Positions 26,822-34,091 of a stretch of 64,000 nt of DNA are shown piece after piece. The notes below the pieces were generated by a model. It did not search any database and was not told the DNA's origin. It saw only the letters and a list, made by a program, of their open reading frames with translations. The first letter of the stretch is position 1. Each line of letters begins with the position of its first letter. Origin of the DNA: Acidimicrobium ferrooxidans DSM 10331 (GTDB taxonomy: Bacteria; Actinomycetota; Acidimicrobiia; Acidimicrobiales; Acidimicrobiaceae); assembly GCF_000023265.1 (NCBI RefSeq), contig NC_013124.1:992001-1056000 (forward strand). The letters are read 5' to 3'. The position numbers and the translations under genes were made by a program.

Positions 26822-27745
26822 CTAGGTCCAAGTCGACGTCGGCACCGATCGCCTCGGTGGGTCGGCGCCTCGGCGGGTGCAGGTCTCGCGAGCGACCTCG
26901 ATGCCGTCGCGCACGGCCGCGAGCACAAACTCGGTGTCGTCGACCGTGCGCCGGCCGTGGTAGGCGAACGTCGCGGCGACGGTGCCGGTGAGCGCGTCGC
27001 CCGCGCCGACGGTGTCGACGACGCGGACCGGAGCGACGGGAAGCTCGACCACGCGACCGTGTACCGAGACGAGGACGGGGCCTGCCCCCTGGCTCATGAT
27101 GACAGCGGCTGGTCCCGAGGTCGCGAGATGGGCGAGGGCCTCGGCCACGGTCACGTCCGGCTCGAGCCAGCGGAGGTCGTCGTCGGAGGCCTTGACGATG
27201 TCGGCATGGGCGATGGCCTCGTGGAGGCGCTCGCGATAGCGCTCGGGGCTCGCGACCGCACTCGGACGTACGTTGAGGTCGACGATGCGCAACGATGCGG
27301 CGCAGGCACGAAGGACCTCGACGACGCTCGTTGCGAGCGTGTCGAGCGCGAGGGCGAGACCACCGGTGACGAGGACGTCGCCGGCGTGCGCGGCGTCGTT
27401 CACGCGATCGTGGCCCACCGGGTCGTCCAGGGCCGTGCCCTCGAGGTAGAAGCGGTAGTCGGCGACGCCGTCGTCGAGGGTCGCGAGCGCGAGCGTCGTC
27501 GGCAGCCGCGAGCGCCACGAGAAGCCGAGGTCGACCCCGTCGTCGCGGAGAAAGCGCAGGAGGCGCTCACCGAGGGGATCGTCGCCGACGCCGGTCGCGA
27601 GCGTGACCGGCACGCCGTGGCGAGCGATGGTGCGAGCGACGTTCGCGGGTCCACCACCGGGCGTGAACGATGGCGAGCCCGACCCTGGAAGGAGGCAGTC
27701 GAAGAGTGCCTCGCCGATGACGACAGCCTGAGACGTGCTCGGGGA
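26822..27745 (-). CDS. PfkB-family sugar kinase (start codon unclear)
   Basis: About 300 residues with both PfkB signatures: GGGPANVARTIARHG near the N-terminus and DTVGAGDALTGTVAATFA near the C-terminus, the latter with the catalytic GAGD aspartate. The expected N-terminus is near SQAVVIGEALFDCLLPG. No ATG, GTG or TTG lies in this frame close to it; the nearest in-frame ATG (27925) is far upstream inside the ferredoxin gene. Either a rare start codon is used or the reading frame has changed. The coordinate given begins just after the ferredoxin stop. It probably phosphorylates the sugar brought in by the neighbouring importer. Confidence 0.82.
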   Translation of the reverse strand, partial: SPSTSQAVVIGEALFDCLLPGSGSPSFTPGGGPANVARTIARHGVPVTLATGVGDDPLGERLLRFLRDDGVDLGFSWRSRLPTTLALATLDDGVADYRFYLEGTALDDPVGHDRVNDAAHAGDVLVTGGLALALDTLATSVVEVLRACAASLRIVDLNVRPSAVASPERYRERLHEAIAHADIVKASDDDLRWLEPDVTVAEALAHLATSGPAAVIMSQGAGPVLVSVHGRVVELPVAPVRVVDTVGAGDALTGTVAATFAYHGRRTVDDTEFVLAAVRDGIEVARETCTRRGADPPRRSVPTSTWT

Positions 27746-27747
27746 GC

Positions 27748-27963
27748 CTAGCTGCGAGCTGGCTCGATCACGACGTGGAAGGCAAGCTCGGGGCAGAGGT
27801 GCTCGGCGTGGCGGGCGGCATCGAGGTCCTCGGTGACGATCGGATCGGTGACGAGAGGGAAGTGCCAGGGATCGAGCTCGAGATGGCGCGCGAGGAGGGC
27901 CACGCAGGTGCCATGGCCTCGGCATCGGGTCGGGTCGATCACGATCCGAGCGCGGCTAGCCAC
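27748..27963 (-). CDS. Small ferredoxin (CxxHxxC...CP type)
   Basis: 71 residues from GTG 27963, overlapping the NuoF-like stop by eight bases. The cluster motif is CRGHGTC with a later CP (HLCPELAFHV). The second cysteine of the usual motif is replaced by His, as in single-cluster ferredoxins of actinobacteria. Electron carrier for the flavin/FeS operon that ends here; the pfkB frame follows within three bases. Confidence 0.8.
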   Translation of the reverse strand: MASRARIVIDPTRCRGHGTCVALLARHLELDPWHFPLVTDPIVTEDLDAARHAEHLCPELAFHVVIEPARS

Positions 27964-29182
27964 GGCTCGGCTCCCGGCTCTCGAGCGCGAAGGGGCGCTC
28001 GTGGCAGCGCCGGCGCTGGTGGCCGGCCGCATCGGCCGGGGTGATGGCCGTCGCGAGGTGTGCTGCGGCGTCGGGTAGCGCGCAAGCGCCTCGGCGGGCG
28101 ATCAGCCTCGCCACGGTCGCAAGTTCGGCGGGACGAGCCCCGGCACCGAGTGCACGGGCAAGTTCGGGGAGCCCACGGTCACAGGGTCCGCACTGGCCGG
28201 CTCGCTCCTCGCTGAGGTAGCCGACGAGCTCGCTGGTCGCACAGACGACGCAGGTCGCCGATGGGGCGAGCAGCACGGAGCCCGCGCCGAGCGCCAGCTC
28301 GTCCGATGAGTCGGCACGGTCGACGAGGACACGTGCCATCGCCCGCTCGTCGGCGACCGAGATGAGCTCGCCGAAGAGACCGCCGACGAGGGCGAGACCC
28401 GTGGTGACGCCGACCGCGTCGAGGAGGCTCCGAACGGTCGCCCCTGGGGCGAGTTCGACCACCGTGGGCGTCGAGCCCGGGAGCGCGATCGAGACGATGC
28501 GCGTCGAGCGGTCGTGGCCTCGGGTTCCGGCGCTCTGGTGCCAGGAGGTGCCAAAGCGCGCGGCGAGGGCCCACTGCGCGAGCGTCTCGACGTTGGCGAC
28601 GAGGGTCGGCCTGCTCTTGTAGCCGCGCTCTGCGACGCGTGCGAGCTGGAACCGCGGGAGTGCGGGACGCCCCTCGAGCGCGGCGAGCAGCGCCGTCTCT
28701 TGACCGGTGAGATACGAGCGGTCGAGGAGTGCGACGCGGACCGCGTCGCTGCGTTCACGAATGGCTCGCTCGAGGACGTCGGCTGCGGTCGCGTCCTCGA
28801 CGGCCACGATGGCTTCTCGGGCCTCGAGGAGTCGTGTCGCGAGCCCGAGGCCATCGAGCACGAGGTGCGGCGCATGGGTGAGCAGCGCCTTGTCCTTGCG
28901 CGCGCCGGGCTCGCTCTCGGCGCCGTTGGCGACCACGACACGTGGCCCACGCTGGGACGCGACCGCAGCAAGCTTGCGCGCCAGGGGGAAGCCCGCGCCG
29001 CCCCTGCCGACGATGTGCTCGGCGGTGGCGAGTGGTGGTCGTGGGGGCAGGGAGCCGTAGATGGCGCGGTGCGCGTCGAGCGAGAGAGGCGGCGCATCGA
29101 GCTCAGCGATCGCGAGGTCGTCGCTCACGAGTCGGCTCCAGCCGGCGCTGAGGCGTGCGACGGACCTGGGCGGCGGCGTCAT
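27956..29182 (-). CDS. NuoF-like FMN/FeS protein (SLBB family)
   Basis: 408 residues; ATG 29182 overlaps the stop of the membrane protein gene (ATGA). FMN-site motifs are GRGGAGFPLARKL and VANGAESEPGARKDKALL. A middle SLBB-like part follows (TPTVVELAPGATVRSLLDAV), then a cysteine region AGQCGPCDRGLP and a last GACALPDAA. Compared with NuoF (ESCGxCxPCR), the first cysteine is Ala, so a changed or absent cluster is possible. No NuoE or NuoG gene is nearby. It likely feeds electrons from NAD(P)H or ferredoxin to the membrane protein encoded upstream. Confidence 0.82.
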   Translation of the reverse strand: MTPPPRSVARLSAGWSRLVSDDLAIAELDAPPLSLDAHRAIYGSLPPRPPLATAEHIVGRGGAGFPLARKLAAVASQRGPRVVVANGAESEPGARKDKALLTHAPHLVLDGLGLATRLLEAREAIVAVEDATAADVLERAIRERSDAVRVALLDRSYLTGQETALLAALEGRPALPRFQLARVAERGYKSRPTLVANVETLAQWALAARFGTSWHQSAGTRGHDRSTRIVSIALPGSTPTVVELAPGATVRSLLDAVGVTTGLALVGGLFGELISVADERAMARVLVDRADSSDELALGAGSVLLAPSATCVVCATSELVGYLSEERAGQCGPCDRGLPELARALGAGARPAELATVARLIARRGACALPDAAAHLATAITPADAAGHQRRRCHERPFALESREPSRG

Positions 29183-30285
29183 GCGTCGCTGCCTTCGGAG
29201 CCATCGGCCTCGGGAGCGCCGATCGAGGGTGCAGCGTTCAGGGCTTCCGATGGCGCGGTGGAGAAGGAGACCTGGCCCGTCGCACCGTTCGCGTCGATGG
29301 CGAGCGCCGCGGTGCCTTCCACCGTGGCATGGGGGCAGGCGAGCGAGAAGGAGATCGTCGAGCCCCCGAGCGCGGTGACGCTCCCGTGGCACAGGTTTGG
29401 CGCGCTGGGGGTCCCCAAGGTCACCGTGCCACCCGAGACGGCAAAGACGCCCTCGCTCGGCTGTCCGGTGAGCACGACCGTGAGCCGTTCGTTCGTGCCG
29501 CCGATGGCGCCCGCGATCGTGAGGTCCGTGGCGCTCGTGGCCTGGGTCTGCGTCACGGTGGCGGTGATGGGCCCGCCGAGGGGCTCGGACGAGCGTGTCA
29601 CGGCGGCGGTGGTCGCCGTCGTCGGGGCGGTGCCGTCGATGCGCGCAGACCAGCCAGGGCGAAGCGGTCCGCTCCGTGCCCACAGCGCCACGACCCCGGG
29701 CACGCCGAGGACCCCCACCATGCCGAGGGTACGGGCAGTATGTGCGAGATCGGGGTCGCGACGGATGCGCAAGACCGCGAGGACGATGACGCCTGCGGTG
29801 ATGGCACCGTAGACGGCGAGGACCGCGGCGAGCCGCGTGTCGGAACCGGTCCCGAGCCCGTGGACGATGGCGAGCGCGAGCACGAGCCACACGAGCATGT
29901 GCGTCCGCTTCCAGAGCGCAAAGCCAAGGTGCTGGCGTGCGAGCGAGGAGGCGATCACGATCAGCAGGCCATCGAAGGCGAGCGTGCCGAACCCGACGAA
30001 GGCGCGTCGATAGTGGGAGAGGAACGGGATGACGGCTGCCGTCCAGCCGATCGGCACGAAGCTGTCGGCAAGTGCCGTCAGAATGTGGATCGCGAGCACG
30101 ACCACCAAGGTGAGCGAGAGCCGTCGATGGAGGTCCGGGCCGAGGAAGCGGGCGACGCCGGAAGGGAGGATTTTGCCCGCCACCGCGATGCCGAGCAGGG
30201 CGACCGCACCGAGCATGACGAGCGCGGCGAGACCGCTCACGCGGGTCAGGTACCACAGCAGCGGGGATGTCGTCGCGATCAGCAC
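29179..30285 (-). CDS. Ferric-reductase-like heme membrane protein with extracytoplasmic C-terminal domain
   Basis: 368 residues from GTG 30285 (overlaps the apbE stop). About six membrane segments are present with His residues in paired helices (LTLVVVLAIHILTAL; RTHMLVWLVLALAIVHGLG), as in ferric-reductase-like/FRE heme b domains. A Thr/Ser-rich linker leads to a ~110-residue C-terminal domain with two cysteines (NLCHGSV and LACPHAT) that would be outside the membrane. ApbE next door suggests covalent flavin in this system; a weak NGATG match occurs in the C-domain, but it does not fit the full flavinylation motif. Confidence 0.78.
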   Translation of the reverse strand: MLIATTSPLLWYLTRVSGLAALVMLGAVALLGIAVAGKILPSGVARFLGPDLHRRLSLTLVVVLAIHILTALADSFVPIGWTAAVIPFLSHYRRAFVGFGTLAFDGLLIVIASSLARQHLGFALWKRTHMLVWLVLALAIVHGLGTGSDTRLAAVLAVYGAITAGVIVLAVLRIRRDPDLAHTARTLGMVGVLGVPGVVALWARSGPLRPGWSARIDGTAPTTATTAAVTRSSEPLGGPITATVTQTQATSATDLTIAGAIGGTNERLTVVLTGQPSEGVFAVSGGTVTLGTPSAPNLCHGSVTALGGSTISFSLACPHATVEGTAALAIDANGATGQVSFSTAPSEALNAAPSIGAPEADGSEGSDA

Positions 30286-31145
30286 GCGGCCGCTTCCTCG
30301 AGACGTGGTGGCCAGCCGCCAAGGGGGAGGCGTTCGCCGGCATTCGTCACGACGAGCGCCGACAGCTCGTAGCGGCGCCACATGCGGTGCCAGGCGCGTC
30401 CAGCGGCGATGATCGCGAGGCTGGCTGCATTGGCCGCCGCGGCGCTCTCGGCGACGACGGTGGCGCGGCGGGCAGCGCCAGGGAGCGTGGAGGCACCGAC
30501 GATGTGATCGAGACCCCGTGGCGATCGGCGCGTCGCGCGGTCACTCGTCGCGACCGCGCCAGCGGGGATGTGGATCCGCTGGCCGGGCGCGTCGGGCCGC
30601 AAAGATCCATCGTCGGTGACGAGGATCGACCAGGGGGCTTCTCCGACGCAGCGGAGGTCGCCACCGAGGTTGACGAGGATGGCACCGGCGGCGTCGGCTG
30701 CGAGTTCGAGGGCGATCGCATCGGCGATGGCCGCCTTGGCGAGGCCGCCGAGGTCGATCAGCGTTCCGGGTGGGCGTCGAACCATGTCATCGTCCCGTTC
30801 GACGTCGTCCCAGGTCGCGCTGGAGCGACGGCCGAGGCGCGCCACCGGGTGGTCTGGTTCGAGCGCGCTCGGATCGGCGGCGCGCACCGGATCGATGACG
30901 CCGCCACTTGCGCGGACCGCCTCGTCGGTGACCTGGAGGAGGTGTGCGAGACGTGCCGACACCCGCACCTCCGGTGTCGGATCGGCGTTCAGCTGCGAGA
31001 GCTCGCTGTGGGGATCGTGGAAGCTCGCGACGGCGCCCCACTCGTCCAGGAGCGCACGAAACCTGTCGACGAGGGCGCGATCAGCGGGGTCCGTGCCGAC
31101 CAGTTCGCAGCGTGTGGTGTAGGCAGGCAGCACGCTCGACCACAC
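30279..31145 (-). CDS. apbE: FAD:protein FMN transferase (ApbE family)
   Basis: 288 residues from GTG 31145. Family motifs: FHDPHSELSQLN near residue 42, TLIDLGGLAKAAIADAIA (compare DLGGIAKGYAVD), ILVNLGGDLRCVGE and VATSDRATRR. ApbE attaches FMN to a Thr of extracytoplasmic flavoproteins. No signal peptide or lipobox is visible, so it may be a cytoplasmic form or have a start not recognised here. It lies between a small secreted protein and a heme membrane protein in one operon. Confidence 0.85.
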   Translation of the reverse strand: MWSSVLPAYTTRCELVGTDPADRALVDRFRALLDEWGAVASFHDPHSELSQLNADPTPEVRVSARLAHLLQVTDEAVRASGGVIDPVRAADPSALEPDHPVARLGRRSSATWDDVERDDDMVRRPPGTLIDLGGLAKAAIADAIALELAADAAGAILVNLGGDLRCVGEAPWSILVTDDGSLRPDAPGQRIHIPAGAVATSDRATRRSPRGLDHIVGASTLPGAARRATVVAESAAAANAASLAIIAAGRAWHRMWRRYELSALVVTNAGERLPLGGWPPRLEEAAAC

Positions 31146-31146
31146 G

Positions 31147-31431
31147 TTAGGAGCCTCCGGTCGGGGTCGGGGTTGCGGCAGAGGGAGCTTGGCTCACCGT
31201 GGGAGCGGACGATCCCGACGACGTCGACGGTGAGGAGCTGCCCGACGAGCCCGACGACACGAAGGGTGCCGTCGAGTTCGACGTCGAAGAGGTGTGGGAA
31301 TGGGTCGTGGCCTTGGTGGTGTGGCCGGGGAACGATCGGATCGCTTCGAAGCCGAGTGCACCGGCCGCGAGGACGAGCGCTGCGACGACCGTGCGGTGGA
31401 TGCGCTTCGCTTGGGCCATGAGGTCCGTCAC
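31147..31431 (-). CDS. Small membrane-anchored Ser/Thr-rich protein
   Basis: 94 residues from GTG 31431 with AAGGAGG five bases upstream; an ATG four codons later is possible. One hydrophobic helix (TVVAALVLAAGALGFEAI) is followed by a low-complexity Ser/Thr/Pro tail with His near its start (GHTTKATTHSHTSS). The tail should face outside. First gene of the ApbE/ferric-reductase operon. I recognise no family; a surface linker or metal/flavin-bearing tail is conceivable but unproven. Confidence 0.65.
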   Translation of the reverse strand: MTDLMAQAKRIHRTVVAALVLAAGALGFEAIRSFPGHTTKATTHSHTSSTSNSTAPFVSSGSSGSSSPSTSSGSSAPTVSQAPSAATPTPTGGS

Positions 31432-31548
31432 GGGTCCTCCTTGGGTCGGGGGAGCGGGGACGACGCCCTCAAGTCAAACGGCGCGATCTGGCGTGGACCT
31501 TGAGTCAGGCTCGAAAGCCCCTGAGAAGGGTGGTCCTGCGAAGGGCGT

Positions 31549-32637
31549 TCAGGACTGGTGGGTCTCCAAGGAGAAGGCGTCCTCGACCGCCTCGCGCAGA
31601 TGGACGCCGGCGAGGCCAGGAGCGTCGTCGAGCGTTCGATCACCGGCCTCCTCGGCAACCCTCGCGAGAGCCGCGGGATCGGCCGGTTGGCCGATCAGGG
31701 CATCGGCGATCTCGCGCGGTGCCTCCATGGGCCAGACGGTGAAGTCCCCCTCGACGGTGGCGTCGATCACGTGGCCCTCGGCGACGACGAGGAGGATCCG
31801 CACGAGCCCGCTCGGTGCCTTGGTGCGGCCGACGAGGACGTCGGCACCTTCGCGAATGTGCACCCCGAGGACGCGCCGCCCCCCGCCATCGTTGACCCAG
31901 GCGGGATCGACGAGTCGTTCGCGCACCGCGGCGACGTGGCGGCGCTCGTCCTCGCTCAAGGTGCCGAGTTCGAGTGGGCGTCCGAGTGCCTCGGCGAGGA
32001 TCGGGAGGTAGCGCTCGACGATGGCGTCCTCCGACGGTGCCGATCCGAGCTCGCGCTCCATGGAGGTGACGTAGGTGCGCATCGTGGCGGCGAGCTTGTC
32101 GCGGAGCTTCACGGAGTCGACGCGCAGCACGGCGGCGAGGGCGTCGGTGTCGATCGTGCGGATGAACGAACCCACGAGCACCTCGGCGCCCGCGATGCGA
32201 GCCGCACCGGTGCCGCCGATCTTGCGGTCGGCGACGTGGATGTCGTTGACCGGGCGATGGCGCGCGTCGATCCCGAAGGCACGCAGCGTCGTCACGAGTG
32301 GCGCAATGTAGGCCGCGTAGCGTGCCTCCAGCGAGAGCGGTACGTGGTCTGGGTGCATGATCCACTGGACGAACAGCTGACCAGCGTCGAGGTACACGGC
32401 GCCCCCGCCGACCATGCGCCGCGTGATCGGTAGGCCGCGCGCCGCGGCCGCTTCGACGTCGAGTTCTCGTTCGACCGCCTGGTGGTAGCCGACGCACACG
32501 TAGGGGTCTCGCGGTGACACCAGGCAGATGGTGTCGGGGTCGTCGGGACCGAGCCTCTCGGCGAGGGCGTGGTAGATCGCCTGGGAGTCGATGGCCTCGA
32601 GGCCGGTGGCGACGATGATGCGAACGGGTCGTGTCAT
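31549..32637 (-). CDS. lplA: Lipoate-protein ligase (LplA/BPL-LPL family)
   Basis: 362 residues from ATG 32637 (overlapping the FtsW/RodA stop, ATGA). BPL/LPL catalytic motifs: VCVGYHQAVERELD, TRRMVGGGAVYLDAGQLFVQ (compare RRxxGGGAVxHDxGN), the catalytic Lys in VADRKIGGTGAARI, and GSFIRTID. A C-terminal accessory domain (ERRHVAAVRERLVDPAWVND) follows. It attaches lipoate to GcvH-like or E2 proteins. In sulfur oxidisers a dedicated lipoate ligase serves LbpA, and two LbpA-like genes lie at 1.9-2.8 kb; this link is inference. Confidence 0.85.
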   Translation of the reverse strand: MTRPVRIIVATGLEAIDSQAIYHALAERLGPDDPDTICLVSPRDPYVCVGYHQAVERELDVEAAAARGLPITRRMVGGGAVYLDAGQLFVQWIMHPDHVPLSLEARYAAYIAPLVTTLRAFGIDARHRPVNDIHVADRKIGGTGAARIAGAEVLVGSFIRTIDTDALAAVLRVDSVKLRDKLAATMRTYVTSMERELGSAPSEDAIVERYLPILAEALGRPLELGTLSEDERRHVAAVRERLVDPAWVNDGGGRRVLGVHIREGADVLVGRTKAPSGLVRILLVVAEGHVIDATVEGDFTVWPMEAPREIADALIGQPADPAALARVAEEAGDRTLDDAPGLAGVHLREAVEDAFSLETHQS

Positions 32638-33968
32638 GGTCGTAGCTCCGTCATCACGATGACGTCGTGGCCGGCGTCGATCTGTCGATTGGCTTGGTGG
32701 GAGATGCGCACGAGTACGGCGACGAGGAGATAGTTCGCGAGCAGCGACGACCCTCCGTAGGCGACGAAGGGGAGCGTGACGCCGGTCAGGGGCAGGAGTC
32801 GCACGATCCCTGCCATGATGAAGAAGGTCTGGAGTCCGAGGATGACCGACAGGGCGAAGGCCAGCAGCGACGAGAACTCCGTTCGCGCACGCAGGGCGGT
32901 GCGCACGCCGGCGCCGACGAGGAGCACGAAGGCGATCACGAGGGCACTCGTGCCGAGCAGACCCATCTCCTCGCCGAAGGCGGCGAAGATGAAGTCGCTG
33001 GTGACGACCGGGATGAGCTGCGGGTGGCCGAGCCCGAGCCCGGTGCCGGCGAGTCCACCGATGCCGAAGGCGTACTGTGCCTGGACGAGCTGGTAGCCGA
33101 TGGTCTGGGCGTAGCGCCATGGATCGAGCCAGACCACGACGCGCTCGTGCACCTGGGTGAAGAGGGCTCCGGCCAGGACCGCCCCGATGGCGAAGGCCGC
33201 GAGGCCGAGGACCAGGTAGCTCCGGTTCGCCGTGCCCACCCAGAGGACGATGACGAAGGTGGAGAAGATCAACAGCGCGAAGCCGACGTCGCGCTCGGCC
33301 GCCATGACGACGAGTGCGAGCGCGAACGCGAGTGCGATGGGGCCGAGGCGGCGGATGCCGCCACCACGAAGCCGGCTGAGCATGTCGCGGCGCTCGACGA
33401 TCCAGGACGCGAGGAACAGAGCGAGCAGGAGCTTGGCGATCTCGACGGGTTGGAAGCTGAAGGGGCCGACGTGGATCCAGAGCCGCGCACCGTTGATGTC
33501 GAGCCCGAGCCCGGGTAGCAGCGGCAGGAACAGCAGGGCGATCCCGCCGATCGCGAGGAGGTAGCGGTAGCGATCGAGCGCGTCCGCGTTACGCACGACG
33601 GCGAGGGTCACGACGTAGGCGATGACGCTGAGAGCCGTCCAGAGGGCCTGGAGGGTGCCCTCGTGGGGGTCGAGTCGGTTGATCATGACGAACCCGAGCC
33701 CATTGAGCAGTCCCACGAGGGGCACCATCGTGGGATCGGCGGCCGGTGCGAGCAGCCGGTTCGCGATGGCGAGGACGAACGGCGCGACCATCACGCTGAC
33801 GAGTGCGAGGTTGGGGTCCAGGTGTGCCTTCGGGTTCTCGCCCCAGGTCGCGAGCGCCCACGCGAAGACGGTGATGACGTCGGCGGCGAGCACCAGTTCG
33901 AGTTCTCGGCGTCGCCGGTCACGAGCCCATGGTGATCGCTCGCGACGGGCGGCGAGCATGGTGCGCAT
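32634..33968 (-). CDS. SEDS-family peptidoglycan polymerase (FtsW/RodA)
   Basis: 444 residues from ATG 33968 (AAGGAC six bases upstream). About ten membrane helices are present with SEDS motifs GARLWIHVGPFSFQPVEIAK, FIFAAFGEEMGLLG and TGVTLPFVAYGGSSLLANY. It polymerises glycan strands with a partner class B penicillin-binding protein; none is adjacent. Sequence alone does not separate FtsW from RodA. It shares four bases with lplA and is divergent from ppk1 across a 123-base gap. Confidence 0.9.
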   Translation of the reverse strand: MRTMLAARRERSPWARDRRRRELELVLAADVITVFAWALATWGENPKAHLDPNLALVSVMVAPFVLAIANRLLAPAADPTMVPLVGLLNGLGFVMINRLDPHEGTLQALWTALSVIAYVVTLAVVRNADALDRYRYLLAIGGIALLFLPLLPGLGLDINGARLWIHVGPFSFQPVEIAKLLLALFLASWIVERRDMLSRLRGGGIRRLGPIALAFALALVVMAAERDVGFALLIFSTFVIVLWVGTANRSYLVLGLAAFAIGAVLAGALFTQVHERVVVWLDPWRYAQTIGYQLVQAQYAFGIGGLAGTGLGLGHPQLIPVVTSDFIFAAFGEEMGLLGTSALVIAFVLLVGAGVRTALRARTEFSSLLAFALSVILGLQTFFIMAGIVRLLPLTGVTLPFVAYGGSSLLANYLLVAVLVRISHQANRQIDAGHDVIVMTELRP

Positions 33969-34091
33969 CGGTCCTTGTCCCCCTGGCTGGTGCGAGCGGA
34001 TTCTAGCGGGCATGACGCTGGCGCAGGTGGTGGCGGACCGGGCGTCGACGCACTACGGCGAGAGGCTAGGTTGGCGGCCAAGGAGGTGCTG

